A stretch of DNA of 64,000 nt from FEN-1219 sp963744305 (GTDB lineage Bacteria; Pseudomonadota; Gammaproteobacteria; Steroidobacterales; Rariloculaceae), in assembly GCA_963744305.1 (NCBI GenBank), contig CAVUTF010000024.1, forward strand, positions 1 to 64,000, written 5' to 3'. The notes below the pieces were generated by a model. The model saw only the letters and a list, made by a program, of their open reading frames with translations, was not told where the DNA came from and did no database searches. Shown here piece by piece: positions 46,109 to 56,818 of the stretch (its first letter is position 1; each line of letters opens with the position of its first letter). Position numbers and translations under genes: made by a program.

Positions 46109-49100
46109 TCCGCGCGGCGGCTCGGCGCCGGCCAGCTGCGAAACTCCCGCAGCAGCGGGAAGTACAACGCTAGATTGATCTCGCGTAAATCCACGGCAGC
46201 CATCGCGGCGGCGTAGCGCTCGAGCTGCGGCCTGTAGCGCTCCACTTCGGACGCGAGAAACGAGTCGATATCCCCGCCTTCGTGCTGCCCGGTCTTATAG
46301 TCGATGATCCAGCGCACGTTACCCTCCACGAAGGTCCTATCGAGCTTGATGTGCGATAGTGCGCTCGCCGAGCGCAATGCCAGTCGCAGCTCCGAGCGCG
46401 CTTCCGCATGCGGAGTCAGCGTCCATCGACCCACCGAATCGTCCAACACGTTCGTGAGGGCCGCCGTTACGCGTTCGGCGGCGAGCGGCAGGTCGTCCGG
46501 GTCGACGCCCAAAAGCGCAAGCTCCCGTCTGAACGAGTCGCGCTCGGTTGCGACACGGGCGCTCGTCCAGCGCGAAACGCCTTCGTCCGCGATTCGCTGC
46601 AGATGGCGATGGACGACCGTGCCGATGTGCACGGCGGTCGGGCTCGACCACGCGAATTCCGGGCGCCCCAGGCGGTGCGCGGCACCCGTCGCACCGAGAG
46701 GCGGCGACAGCGTGAGCACCGTGCTTTCGGCGAGCCGCCGCAGCACGGGACGGAACTCCTGGGGCGCCGGCGGCTCCGTGACTGCGGTGTGCGCGGCGCC
46801 GGCGAATGCGGGTGCGACCTCCGTCCACAAATGGCCAAGCAGTGTGTGTGCCGCGGGCGCGGGCTTTGCGGGCGCTAGCTGGGCGACGAGATGCAAGCGT
46901 TCGCGCGCGCGCGTGGCTGCGACGTACAGCAGGCGCGCGCGTTCTGCCACGTCGCGCTGCCGTTCCGCGCGCTTCACGAAACGCGTCAAGCGGTCCTCGT
47001 CGCCGAGCGACGTCAGCGGCGCCATCAACAACTCGTCGGCGGCGGCTGCCGCTCTTTCCATCCAGTACAACGCCTTCGTATCGTCCTGCCGCGGCGGCCG
47101 GCCGAGGCCGAGCAACACAACAGTGTCGAACTCCAGCCCTTTCGCGCGGTGCATCGTCATGATCTCGATGCCGGCCTCGCGCGGCGGGTCGGCTTGCCGT
47201 TCGGCTTTCAGGAACCAACTCTCGAGCGTTGCCGGATCGTCGATGTCGCCCCACTGCTCGTGGCGAGCGAGTATCGCGAAGAACTGTTCCGCCTGCCGGA
47301 CGTCGACGCTTGTCCGCGCATGCGGGTCCGTCCAAACGCCGCCATGTCGCTTCGACCCAGCTTGCAAGCGCGAGCGACGCTCGGCTCGCGAACGCTTCCG
47401 TGAGCACGGCCGTCGTGGCAGCGACGCGGCGTTGTCCGGAAGGGCTCAAGCGGGCGACACGCCGCTGATCCCTGAGCAAGTCCCAAACCGTGTGCTCCCG
47501 ATCGTCGTGGCATAGCTCGTGCAGATCGGACCACGTCAAGCCGCACCAAGGCGCGCGCAGCACGCCGAGCCAGGCGATCCGATCTGCTAGGTGCGTCAGC
47601 GCGCGCGTCAGGCCGAGCAGATCCTGGCCGATCTGCCGCTCGGCGGGTGCGTCGATCTCGACTGCATGCACGGGCCAGCCCTGCGCGTCGAGGAGCTCGT
47701 GCAATCCGGCGAGATGCGTGCGGCTCTGCACGAGGACTGCGATCGACTGGCGGTCGTCGCGCAGCTCGTTCGTCGCCAACGATGTCGATGACCTTCTCCA
47801 CCTCGGCGCGTGGATCGGCGCCCCACAACGGGTGCACACGCACGAACTGCCGCGCGGCCGAATCGCGCACGGCCATCGACGGCGCGAATCCGGCGAGCCC
47901 GCCGTCGAGGTCGTCCAGCGGCGGGAACACGGTCGCAAACACGCGATTGACCCAGTCCACGACGGCCGGCGAGCTCCGAAAGTTTCGCTGCAAACGCAGT
48001 GGCGTGAGTGGCACCTGACCGATGCCCCTCTCCTTGACTCTGAGAAACAACGACATTTCCGCATCGCGGAAACGATAGATCGATTGCATCGGATCGCCGA
48101 CGAGAAACAACGAGCGGCCGTCGCCTGGTTGCCAGCCGGAGGTCAGCAATGAGAGCAGCCGCAGTTGCGCCTGCGAGGTGTCTTGAAACTCGTCAACGAG
48201 CAGATGCTGAATCCGGCGGTCGAGAGCGAGCAAGAGCTCCGACGGTGCCTCTGCGTGACCCAACGCGCGCTGTGCGGCAAGACTGAGCTCGACGAAATCG
48301 ACACAACGCTGCTCGGCGAATACAACCTTGAGCTCGGCGGACAAGCGCACGAGCACGACTTGAAGCGCGGCCAGGCTTTCCCATTGGCGGTCGTCGAAAC
48401 GCGGCGCCGGGAGGGCGGCGATTGCGCGGAGCGCTAGTCGCAGCGGCTCGTGCGCGGTCAACGTCGCGAGCAGCGCTCGCCAGCGCTGCATAGCGGCGGG
48501 ATGCTCGGGCCCGAGCCCGTCCGTTTTCGTAATCCTCTGCCGCCATTTGCCGTCTTGCGTCAGCAGCAGACGCGCGGCGGCTTGCCAGCCGGCCAAGCGC
48601 ACGGCCGGCTCGCGCGGCGCAGGTTCGCGGAAGCATTCCGCGAGCGCCGCTCGAGCATCCGGAAGGGACAAGTTTGCGGCGGCGTGCGCGAGCAATTCGT
48701 TGAGCTCTGCGAGCAGATGTGCGGGCCACAGCGCCGTGAGTGAGCGCAGCTCGTCTATCACGAGGTGCTCCAACGCGCGCTCTAGCTCCGCGCGCAACTC
48801 GGGCGCTCGCCGGCCCGCGAGGTGTCCGAGCCATTGCTCGCGTCTCGGCAGCAGTCCCGCGAGCAGATCGACGAGCGAGCTTTGGTCGTTGTCGAGGCTG
48901 CCGAGGAGGCTGCGCAGGCTCGACCCTAGAGCTCCGGGATCCGCGAGCTCGGCCAGCGTGCGCAGCGCAGCGAGGCGGTACTGACGTCGTCGCATCCTCC
49001 GCGATCTCTGCCGCGGCGACGCCGTCCGCCAGCAGCGGCAACTGCTGCGCCAACGACGCATTGAACGCGTCCAAGGTGTCGACCCGCAGCCGCTGCGGTA

Positions 49101-49429
49101 ACGTTTGCAGCGACCAGTCGCGTTCCGCATCGCGCTGAACCACCGACTTCGCGAGCGCCTGCGTGATTGCCTGCACGTCCGGCTCCGACGCGTCGCCAGC
49201 CGCTGCCCGCAGGGCTTGCAAGCACGCGCCGCCGCATTTCTGCCGCGGCCTTGCGCGTGAACGTGATCGCTACCACCTGCTCGGGCTCCTCCACGGTGCC
49301 GAGCAATGCCAGATAGCGCTGGATCAGCAGCTCCGTCTTTCCGGAGCCTGCCGGCGCTTGCACGATGAACGAGCGGGTCGTGTCCAGCGCCGCGGCGCGC
49401 GCATCGTGATCGTGCGTTCCCGCTACCAT
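46105..49429 (-). CDS. UvrD-type helicase-nuclease, AddA/RecB-like (four frameshifts)
   Basis: Helicase-nuclease subunit for double-strand break resection. Starting at MVAGTHDHDAR (49429), Walker A is FIVQAPAGSGKTELLIQRY, then VVAITFTRKAAAEMR. Frame changes near 49205 and 48998 precede VDFVELSLAAQRALG and LLVDEFQDTSQAQLRLLSLL (Walker B) and RSLFLVGDPMQSIYRFRDAE. Further changes lie near 47800 and 47350. The last frame has IEIMTMHRAKGLEFDTVVLLGL and LLYVAATRARERLHLV, then an exonuclease domain with RWIIDYKTGQHE (PD-(D/E)XK). About 1,110 residues. It overlaps the nuclease gene by seven bases. Four single-base shifts in one conserved gene suggest consensus errors. Confidence 0.88.
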
Positions 49430-52002
49430 GCCTTCAGCGTGCCGCGATGCAATGCGAGCTGCTCCAGCACCCGCGTGAGCGGGGCGTACGCGCCCCGCGC
49501 CTCGGCGATGTCCTCGTTTGCGAATACGCGAACATCGCCGGCCGCAAACTCCTCTATCAACTCCTGAAGCTGCCGCCGCCACGTCGAGAGCTGCTCCGTC
49601 CAGGACCGCCCGTCGGGCAGAGCGACCGATCGCCCGGGAAAAGCGCCGGGCTGCTGCCAGAAGCCGGCATAGCTGGACTTGCTCGCGCTCATTTGGCCGA
49701 GGATGACTGCCGACACTTCCTGTTCGGCGTGCACTGCGTACAGCGGCACTTGCGTATCGCGCAGGCGTTTCCTGAACCAGTCAGCGCTGCTCGCCGCGTC
49801 GCCGGTCTTGTAGTCGATGATCGCGACGCTGCCGTTGTCGAGCCGGTCCAAGCGGTCGACGCGCGCCCGCAATTCCCAGCGCTGCAAGCGAAGCGACATG
49901 CGCCGCTCGACGGCCTCGACTTTGAACGGCGAGCGCTCGGCGTCGTTGCGCAGCAAATCCGCGATCCGCTGCGTATGTCGGCGCCGCTCCAGCTCGAACA
50001 GCGCCGACAGCGCACGGCGGGCGCCGCCGAAGAGCTCATCGAGCGCCTGTTCCACGCATCGCGTGACTGCGTCGTCACGGGCAATCGTGCGGACGAGATC
50101 GCCCTGAGCAGGCAGATCCCGCAGCAAGAGCTCGAGTGCACGGTGCGCAACGATCCCTTGCAGCCTTCCCGGCACCCCGTACGTGACCGGCTCGAGCGCG
50201 CGGGCGCCGAGCCTAAACTCGCAAAAGGCGCGCAAGGGGCAACGCGATTGCCGATTGAGTGCGCTAGTGCCGCCCAAGATCGCGGCTCCGGTCAGTGGCG
50301 GGGCCGTGTCGTCGACCGTTTCGCGGCCGCGCGCCTCGGGCCGTTGCGCTGCGCCGACGTCGAACGCGAGCTCGCTTGCCGCGAGCTCGGGAAACGAACG
50401 AATGGCCGGGCTCGGCTCGGTCGCATAGTCGTACACGCGCGCAGGCCAGCTGATCACGATCGCGGGCACGCGTTCGAGCAGCCGCCGCATGCTTGCCGCG
50501 GAGCGCTCGCTGGCATCTTGCGGCGAATGCCACGGCATTTGATGCTCGCGCTGCAGCCGTAACGGCAGCAGCGGATTGACTCTGCGTGACTGCGGCCAAT
50601 AGGTGTCGGTGAAACCGGTGACCCACGCCGCGTCGTACCCGGGACCGATCTCGTCGACGTGGCCGAGCACGTGGAGGCCCGCGAGCGGCAGTGGTTGGGC
50701 CGCCGAGCTACCCCGCACGATCCGGGCAAGCTCGTGCGACGCGCGACGGGCCGTTACGGCGCCCAAGATCGGGGTGAGCGTCGCAAGCTGAGTGAGCGCG
50801 GCTTGCCACGCAAGCAGCGCTGGATCGTCCGCCGCGCACGCCGGCGGCGGCCAGCCGAGGCCCGTCAACGCTCGCTGCCACAGCTCGACCCAGCGGCTCA
50901 GCGTTGCAGTCGCGACGCCGTCCACGCCGGCGAGCGCGCGGTCCAGCAGGACCGCCGTATTGTCGGAGTCGCGGCGCAAACGCGTGGCCCAACCGCCCTC
51001 GAAATACGCTTCGCGGAAAGGCAGCTGTGCGCTGGCGTCGCCGCGCAGCCGAGTTTCGAGCAGCGCGCGGGCCGATTCGTCGCCGGCACCGAAGAACGGA
51101 CTGCGCAGCCAGCGACTCAGCGTCGTGAACGTGGCTTCGGGCGTCAGGAGCTCGACCGCGTTCAACGCGGCGCCGATGAGAGGGTCGGCGGCGACGCCCG
51201 GGCCGCGGTGCCACACCGGCAGCTGGCGGCGTAGGCTCGCGATGCAACGATCGACCTCCGGCTGCCGTTGCTCGAGGTCGGCGACCACGAGCGCGATGCG
51301 CGTTCCCGGCTCTCTTGCAAGGCGGCCACGTACCCACGCCGCCGCGGCTTGCAGCTCGGCGGTGGTGTCCGGGAGTCCTATGCGCCAACGGCTGGAGAGC
51401 ACGCTCGGCGCGTCCCAGTGCTCGACTCGGCAGCCCGTCGTCTCCAGCCGCCGCAGCAATGCGGCCTGGGCAGGCGTGCGGGACGGCAAATCCGCGAGCA
51501 CGAGATCTGCCGGCGCCTCGACTTCCGCGGCCGGCAGACGAGCGTCGACCGTCGCGTGGTCGACCCAGCCGCTGCGATGGAGCTCATCGCGAAAGCGGCC
51601 GCACCAGCCCAAGAAAGCGCGAAAGTCGGGCTGATCGGGTGCCGCCCGGAGCCGCGTTTCGTCGACGAGCCAGTGACAAAGCAGCTTCCAGGCTTCGGCG
51701 GCCCACTCGGCGGCGCCGTCGCTGCCGACGAGCGCAGCGGCTTCGGGCGATTCGGCGACGATGCGCCGCCACAGAGCGTTCGACTGAAGCGCCGTCAGAG
51801 GGAGGGCGTCTCTCGTAGGGGCTGCCATCCACAAGGTATCTGCCCAGGAGCGATACGGCAGGATGTTCGGGGCGAGCCAGGCGCCCTCGCCCGCTTCCAC
51901 GCGGGACGAAGCGAGAAACGTCTCCCATTGGCGGGCCGAAAGGCTGTCGGCCGCCACGATCGCGACTCCGTGGCGGATGCGGCTCGCCAGGTCAGTCGCC
52001 AT
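49423..52002 (-). CDS. PD-(D/E)XK nuclease, AddB-like
   Basis: Partner of the downstream helicase, probably forming an AddAB-like resection complex. 859 residues, intact. The N-terminal half is a degenerate helicase-like domain (ILPYRSWADTLW, LVLADLPSRTPAQAALLRRLE, LHVLGHVDEIGPGYDAAWVTGFTDTYWP). The C-terminal nuclease has RCPLRAFCEFRLGARALE, GIVAHRALELLLRDL and NGSVAIIDYKTGDAAS, the core of the PD-(D/E)XK site. I did not see the full four-cysteine iron-sulfur set of classical AddB, so it may be a divergent type. Confidence 0.87.
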   Translation of the reverse strand: MATDLASRIRHGVAIVAADSLSARQWETFLASSRVEAGEGAWLAPNILPYRSWADTLWMAAPTRDALPLTALQSNALWRRIVAESPEAAALVGSDGAAEWAAEAWKLLCHWLVDETRLRAAPDQPDFRAFLGWCGRFRDELHRSGWVDHATVDARLPAAEVEAPADLVLADLPSRTPAQAALLRRLETTGCRVEHWDAPSVLSSRWRIGLPDTTAELQAAAAWVRGRLAREPGTRIALVVADLEQRQPEVDRCIASLRRQLPVWHRGPGVAADPLIGAALNAVELLTPEATFTTLSRWLRSPFFGAGDESARALLETRLRGDASAQLPFREAYFEGGWATRLRRDSDNTAVLLDRALAGVDGVATATLSRWVELWQRALTGLGWPPPACAADDPALLAWQAALTQLATLTPILGAVTARRASHELARIVRGSSAAQPLPLAGLHVLGHVDEIGPGYDAAWVTGFTDTYWPQSRRVNPLLPLRLQREHQMPWHSPQDASERSAASMRRLLERVPAIVISWPARVYDYATEPSPAIRSFPELAASELAFDVGAAQRPEARGRETVDDTAPPLTGAAILGGTSALNRQSRCPLRAFCEFRLGARALEPVTYGVPGRLQGIVAHRALELLLRDLPAQGDLVRTIARDDAVTRCVEQALDELFGGARRALSALFELERRRHTQRIADLLRNDAERSPFKVEAVERRMSLRLQRWELRARVDRLDRLDNGSVAIIDYKTGDAASSADWFRKRLRDTQVPLYAVHAEQEVSAVILGQMSASKSSYAGFWQQPGAFPGRSVALPDGRSWTEQLSTWRRQLQELIEEFAAGDVRVFANEDIAEARGAYAPLTRVLEQLALHRGTLKAW

Positions 52003-52030
52003 TTACTATCAATGAATTATCGGGCTCTAA

Positions 52031-53281
52031 TCAGGCTGTTTCTAGCTTAGGGGGCCGGTCGGCCATCTGCTCGAGCACGTGATCCATGCGCGCGAACACC
52101 TCCGCGAGTTGCTCCTCGTCGGGCAGTGTCGTGATCCTGAAGTGGTCGCGATAAGGAGTGTTGAAGCTCGAGCCCGGAGCGACGAGCACGTGCCGCTGCT
52201 CGAGCAGCTCCATCGCGAACGCCTCGTCATCGAAGCCGGGCAGCTGCTGCGTGTCTACGCCGATGAAAGCGTACATCGAGCCGCGGGGGGAAACAGCGTG
52301 CAGGAAACGGCTAGACGCTACGCCGTCGATGACGGCTTTGCGCGATTCGTAGAGCCGGCCGCCGGGGGCGCATAGCTTGCGAATGCTCTGATAGCCGCCG
52401 AGCGCCGTCTGCACCGCCCATTGGCCCGGCACGTTGCTGCACAACCGCAACGCCGCGAGCAGGTCGAGCGCCGTCATGTAGCGCTCGGAGCGATCCACGG
52501 CGCCGCTGAAAGACACCCAACCGACCCGATAGCCGCAGGCGCGGTAGACCTTTGATAGGCCGCTGAACGTTGCGCACAATGTCTCGCGACAGAGCGTTGC
52601 CATCGGCACGAACTCCGCCCCGTCGTACAGGATCTGGTCGTAGATCTCGTCGGCCATCATGACGAGATTGTGTTTTTCCGCGAGTCGCGCGAGCGCAGTG
52701 AGCACTTCGCGGCTGTACACGGCGCCCGTCGGATTGTTCGGATTGATGACGACGAGCGCGCGCGTTCTCGGCGTGATCAGCGCCGCGATGGCATCGATAT
52801 CCGGATTGAATGCATCGTCTTCCGGACACGGGTAGTGCACCGCGCGACCGCCGTTGAGAACCGTGGCGGCGGTCCACAGCGGATAGTCCGGCGCCGGTAT
52901 CAGGACTTCGTCACCGGGGTTCAGCAGCGCTCGCAGCGTCAAATCGATGAGCTCGCTGACGCCATTTCCCATGAAGACGTGCTCTGCGGAGACATTGAGC
53001 ACGCCGCGCTCTTGCTGTTGCATCACGACCGCTTCGCGAGCCGGGAAGATCCCCTTCTGGTTGCAGTACGCCTCGCTCGCGTTCAGGTTCTCGATCATCG
53101 CGAGGCGCATCGTTTCCGGCGCGCGGAAGCCGAAAATGCCCGGATTGCCGATATTGAGCGAGATGATCTCGTACCCCTGCCGCTCGAGCTCCAACGCGCG
53201 GCGGGCGAGCTTCCCGCGGATTTCGTAGCGGACATGCTTCAGCTGCGAGCTGGTTTGGATCTCCTGGGAATGACGGGACAC
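52031..53281 (-). CDS. alaA: Alanine-synthesising aminotransferase AlaA
   Basis: PLP-dependent fold-I aminotransferase converting pyruvate and glutamate to alanine. 416 residues. The N-terminus SSQLKHVRYEIRGKLARRALELERQG is diagnostic for AlaA. Also VVINPNNPTGAVYS, the aspartate segment MMADEIYDQILYDG, and the PLP lysine in FSGLSKVYRACGYRVGW (Lys244). RDHFRITTLPDEEQL is near the end. Alone between the nuclease and sseA, same strand. Confidence 0.93.
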   Translation of the reverse strand: MSRHSQEIQTSSQLKHVRYEIRGKLARRALELERQGYEIISLNIGNPGIFGFRAPETMRLAMIENLNASEAYCNQKGIFPAREAVVMQQQERGVLNVSAEHVFMGNGVSELIDLTLRALLNPGDEVLIPAPDYPLWTAATVLNGGRAVHYPCPEDDAFNPDIDAIAALITPRTRALVVINPNNPTGAVYSREVLTALARLAEKHNLVMMADEIYDQILYDGAEFVPMATLCRETLCATFSGLSKVYRACGYRVGWVSFSGAVDRSERYMTALDLLAALRLCSNVPGQWAVQTALGGYQSIRKLCAPGGRLYESRKAVIDGVASSRFLHAVSPRGSMYAFIGVDTQQLPGFDDEAFAMELLEQRHVLVAPGSSFNTPYRDHFRITTLPDEEQLAEVFARMDHVLEQMADRPPKLETA

Positions 53282-53354
53282 GGGCGCACCTTAAGGATTG
53301 AACGGCAGCGCAGTCTTTAACACATCGGCCCGGCAAGGCCAAGGACGCACCGCG

Positions 53355-53370
53355 CCCTCCCGCGGGAGGG
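53355..53370. terminator. GC palindrome after sseA, possible weak terminator
   Basis: CCCTCCCGCGGGAGGG is a perfect 16-base palindrome immediately after the sseA stop codon. It has no T-run on the exit side, so it may only stabilise the mRNA end. Confidence 0.4.
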
Positions 53371-54225
53371 TTACGGTTCGGGGCCTGTTCTGATCGGCCG
53401 CGCGGGGTCGCGAATCCATTCGCTCCAGGAGCCGGCATATAGGCGCCCCGGCTCGAGTCCGGCGACAGCCATCGCAAGCAGCAAGTGGCAAGCCGTCACA
53501 CCCGATCCGCACATCGCGATCACGTCGCGCCCCGGCTGCGAGCCGAGCAATGTTTCGAGGTCGCGTTTGAGCTCGCTCGGGGCCCGAAAGCGGCCGTCCT
53601 GCGCAAGATTGTTCGAGAACGGCCAATTGCGTGCGCCGGGCACGTGACCCGCCACTGGATCGATCGGCTCCTGCTCGCCGCGAAAGCGCGGCCCCGCGCG
53701 CGCGTCTACCAAAATGCTGCCGCGCTCCTGAAGCTCCAAGATCGCGTCCGTTTCTACCCACGCTTCGGTCGCGATGCGCCGCGGCACGAAGCGCGTCGGT
53801 TGCCATCGCGGCAGATCGCTCTCGGTCGGCAGCGCCAGCGCTTGCCAAGCCGCGAATCCGCCGTCGAGCACGAGCACGGACGAATGTCCGAGCCAGCGCA
53901 GCATCCACCACAGCCGCGCCGCAATCGCGCCGCCGCCATCGTCGTATGCGACAACGGTCGAGTCGTTGCCGATACCCCAAGCACCGAGTCGCGCTGCGAA
54001 CACCGTAGGGTCCGGCAACGGATGGCGGCCCTCCTTCGCTGTCGGTGTGCGTGAAAGGTCCTCGTCCAGATGCCCGTAGCGCGCCCCGGGGATGTGCGCA
54101 CGGCGATACGCGACGCGCCCGGAAGTCGGCTCCGTCAAGCTGAAGCGGCAATCCACTATGACGAAGAGCGGATCGCTCAGGTGCGTGGCGAGATCGGCGG
54201 CGGAGATCAGGGGCTGCGCGCTCAT
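53371..54225 (-). CDS. sseA: 3-mercaptopyruvate sulfurtransferase
   Basis: Two-domain rhodanese enzyme moving sulfur from mercaptopyruvate. 284 residues. Inactive N-terminal domain (FVIVDCRFSLTEPTSGRVAYRRAHIPGA) and active C-terminal domain with the loop MCGSGVTACHLLLAM (Cys239); CGSGVT is typical of mercaptopyruvate rather than thiosulfate sulfurtransferases. WSEWIRDPARPI closes the protein. It is divergent from etfB by about 70 bases. Confidence 0.92.
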   Translation of the reverse strand: MSAQPLISAADLATHLSDPLFVIVDCRFSLTEPTSGRVAYRRAHIPGARYGHLDEDLSRTPTAKEGRHPLPDPTVFAARLGAWGIGNDSTVVAYDDGGGAIAARLWWMLRWLGHSSVLVLDGGFAAWQALALPTESDLPRWQPTRFVPRRIATEAWVETDAILELQERGSILVDARAGPRFRGEQEPIDPVAGHVPGARNWPFSNNLAQDGRFRAPSELKRDLETLLGSQPGRDVIAMCGSGVTACHLLLAMAVAGLEPGRLYAGSWSEWIRDPARPIRTGPEP

Positions 54226-54293
54226 GCAGCATTGTAGCGCCCAGCCGTTACAATGCCGCTCCAGTCGAGACGATCGAGAGTCGGGCGTAGCGT

Positions 54294-55046
54294 GTGAAGA
54301 AGATTCTCGTGTGCATCAAGCGCGTCGTGGATTACAACATCCGTGTGCGCGTGAAGCCGGACCGGTCCGGAGTCGCGATCGAGGGGGCGAAGATGAGCAT
54401 CAACCCCTTCGACGAGATTGCTCTCGAGGAAGCGCTGCGGCTCAAAGAGCGCGGCTCCGCAAACGAAGTCGTGATCGTCTCCGTCGGGGGAAACGACGCG
54501 CAGCAGCAGTTGCGCACGGGGCTTGCGATGGGTGCGGATCGTGCGATTCTCGTCGACGCCGGCGCGGCGCGACTCGAACCGTTAGCCCTCGCCCGTGTGG
54601 TGCACGCGCTGGTGGAGCGCGAGCGGCCGGATCTCGTGTTGCTCGGCAAGCAATCGATCGACGACGACAACAATCAGACCGGACAAATGTTGGCCGCGCT
54701 GTGGCAGCGGCCGCAAGCAACGTTCGCGTCGAAGCTGGAGGTTGACGCGAGTACAGCGCGCGTCACGCGCGAGGTCGACGCTGGGCTCGAGGTGATCGAG
54801 GTGGACCTGCCGGCCGTCGTCACCACCGACCTGCGGCTCAACCAACCTCGCTACGTGAAACTGCCCGAGATCTTGAAGGCGAAAAGCAAACCGTTGATGG
54901 TCGTGCCCATCGCAGACTTGAAAGTCGACACGGCCTCGCAGTTCCGCACGGTGCATACGGATCCCCCGCCGCAGCGCGCCAAGGGGATCTTGGTGCAGGA
55001 TGCGGCTGCACTGGTGGCGGAGCTGCGCACACGAGGATTGCTGTAG
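54294..55046 (+). CDS. etfB: Electron transfer flavoprotein beta subunit
   Basis: Passes electrons from acyl-CoA dehydrogenases towards ETF-ubiquinone oxidoreductase. GTG start; 250 residues. KILVCIKRVVDYNIRVRVKPD, MSINPFDEIALEEALRLKERG and the AMP-binding region LVLLGKQSIDDDNNQTGQMLAALW, followed by LPAVVTTDLRLNQPRYVKLPEILKAKSK, are diagnostic. The stop overlaps the etfA start by one base (TAGTG). Confidence 0.97.
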   Translation: MKKILVCIKRVVDYNIRVRVKPDRSGVAIEGAKMSINPFDEIALEEALRLKERGSANEVVIVSVGGNDAQQQLRTGLAMGADRAILVDAGAARLEPLALARVVHALVERERPDLVLLGKQSIDDDNNQTGQMLAALWQRPQATFASKLEVDASTARVTREVDAGLEVIEVDLPAVVTTDLRLNQPRYVKLPEILKAKSKPLMVVPIADLKVDTASQFRTVHTDPPPQRAKGILVQDAAALVAELRTRGLL

Positions 55047-56005
55047 TGGCGAAGGTTCTCGTCGTAGCGGAGCATGCGGGCGGGGTGCTCAATCCGAGCA
55101 CCGCGAAGTGCGTGACTTGCGCGCTCGCGCTTGCGCCCGAAACGCTCACGATCGCGGTCTTCTGCAAAGACGGCGCAGACGTCGCTGCTCAAGCCGCCCG
55201 CATCGCCGGTGTAACCAACGTGCTGCACGTCGAGCATCCCGAGAACAGCGCCGCGTTGGCCGCCGTGCTAGCGCCGCAAGTCGCAAGCGTCGCGAAGGAT
55301 TTCACGCACGTGCTCGGCCCCTCTACGACTTTCGGCAAGGACCTGATGCCGCGCGTCGCTGCGCTGCTCGGCGTCGGGCAGCTCAGCGACGTCATGAGCG
55401 TCGAAGCCGAGCATCGATTCAAGCGCCCGATATACGCCGGCAACGCGATCGTCACGGTCGAAGCTCCGGCCGATCGTCTGCTCGTTGCAACGGTGCGCAT
55501 CGCATCGTTCGCTGCCGCGGCCACGTCGGCCTCAGCCGCGCCGATCGAGCTCAAGGACCTGGCGGCCGACGTGCCGGCGCACACGCGATTCGTGGAGCTG
55601 CTTGCGGGGAACGCAGAGCGGCCCGATCTGCAAACGGCTGCGAGAGTCGTATCGGGCGGCCGCGCGCTGGGAAGCGCCGACGGTTTCAAGCTGATTTACG
55701 CGCTGGCCGATCGCCTCGGCGCCGCCGTCGGCGCATCGCGCGCCGCGGTCGATGCGGAATTCGCGCCTAACGAGCTGCAAGTGGGTCAAACGGGCAAGAT
55801 CATCGCGCCGGAGCTCTATTTCGCGATCGGAATCTCCGGCGCGATTCAACACCTCACCGGCATCAAGGATGCCGGCACAATCGTCGCGATCAACAAGGAT
55901 CCGGAAGCCCCGATTTTCGAAGTGGCCGACATCGGCCTCGTCGGCGATTTGTTTCGCGTGCTGCCCGAGCTCGTTGCGGCGCTCGACGCGCCGCGCTCAA
56001 CCTAG
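55046..56005 (+). CDS. etfA: Electron transfer flavoprotein alpha subunit
   Basis: FAD-binding partner of EtfB. GTG start; 319 residues. The C-terminal FAD domain has GASRAAVDAEFAPNELQVGQTGKIIAPELYFAIGISG (positions about 55735-55840), then AIQHLTGIKDAGTIVAINKDPEAPIFEVADIGLVGDLF, the family signature. Translationally coupled to etfB. Its last bases overlap the 3' end of the convergent peroxiredoxin gene. Confidence 0.97.
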   Translation: MAKVLVVAEHAGGVLNPSTAKCVTCALALAPETLTIAVFCKDGADVAAQAARIAGVTNVLHVEHPENSAALAAVLAPQVASVAKDFTHVLGPSTTFGKDLMPRVAALLGVGQLSDVMSVEAEHRFKRPIYAGNAIVTVEAPADRLLVATVRIASFAAAATSASAAPIELKDLAADVPAHTRFVELLAGNAERPDLQTAARVVSGGRALGSADGFKLIYALADRLGAAVGASRAAVDAEFAPNELQVGQTGKIIAPELYFAIGISGAIQHLTGIKDAGTIVAINKDPEAPIFEVADIGLVGDLFRVLPELVAALDAPRST

Positions 56006-56482
56006 CTGTTTCAGCGCCGTCTCCGCCGAGCTCACGCCGAACTCGCCGGGCGGCTCGACGTTGATCGATTCCACGACGCCGTCGTCGACGATCACCGAGA
56101 ATCGCTTGCCGCGCGTGCCCATGCCGAACTTCGTGGCGTCGAGCTCGAGGCCGAGCGCGCGCGCATACTCGCCGTTGCCGTCCGCAAGCATCGCCACTTT
56201 CCCCGTCGCCTTGCTCGATTCGCCCCAAGCGTTCATGACGAATACGTCGTTGACGGCCATGCAGGCGACCGTGTCGACGCCTTTGGCCTTGAGCTTGTCG
56301 GCATTCTGGACGAACCCCGGCAGGTGCTTGGCTGAGCAGGTCGGAGTAAATGCGCCGGGTACGGAGAAGAGCACTACTTTCTTTCCGCTGAACAGCTCAT
56401 CCGTGGAAACGGGCTCGGGACCTTTGGCGCCCATGCGTGTGAACGTACCCTTCGGCATTTTGTCGCCGACCTTGATGGACAT
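55997..56482 (-). CDS. Peroxiredoxin, Prx5-type
   Basis: Thiol peroxidase that reduces hydrogen peroxide and alkyl hydroperoxides. 161 residues. The peroxidatic cysteine is in FSVPGAFTPTCSAKHLPGF (Cys49) with the expected Pro/Thr environment. VACMAVNDVFVMNAWGES and GLELDATKFGMGTRGKRFSVIVDDG are typical of the Prx5/AhpE-like group acting with glutaredoxin or glutathione. No glutaredoxin is fused. Confidence 0.93.
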   Translation of the reverse strand: MSIKVGDKMPKGTFTRMGAKGPEPVSTDELFSGKKVVLFSVPGAFTPTCSAKHLPGFVQNADKLKAKGVDTVACMAVNDVFVMNAWGESSKATGKVAMLADGNGEYARALGLELDATKFGMGTRGKRFSVIVDDGVVESINVEPPGEFGVSSAETALKQLG

Positions 56483-56818
56483 CGTTGTGCTCCTTGTCTT
56501 TTAGCGGCCGTTGACTGAAGAGTCCCGCCGGTGGGCGGCCGATCTCGCAACGCGGGACACGTATTATAGGTTCCTGTGCCGCTCGGCCGCGACGTGTCGC
56601 GGTTTCGCACACTCGCGGAGACTGAGCGTTGCAGTGCCGTGGACCGCGTGCTGAGGCGCATCCAGGCGCATGCCTAGGCGCCGCATCGTCGAGACACGAA
56701 TGCCTTGTAAACCAGTCTCTTACGGATGGAATCTATGAAGGATTCTCGTGGGCGCGCGCAAACCGCCCCGGCGCTGGCTCGCGGATCAGATCCGATGCAA
56801 GCTGCCGGCGCTAATGCG

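Noticed and set aside
46304..47515. 403-codon plus-strand open frame
   Set aside because: It is antisense to the helicase-nuclease gene, Ser/Arg/Ala-rich with no motif; long antisense frames are expected in GC-rich DNA.
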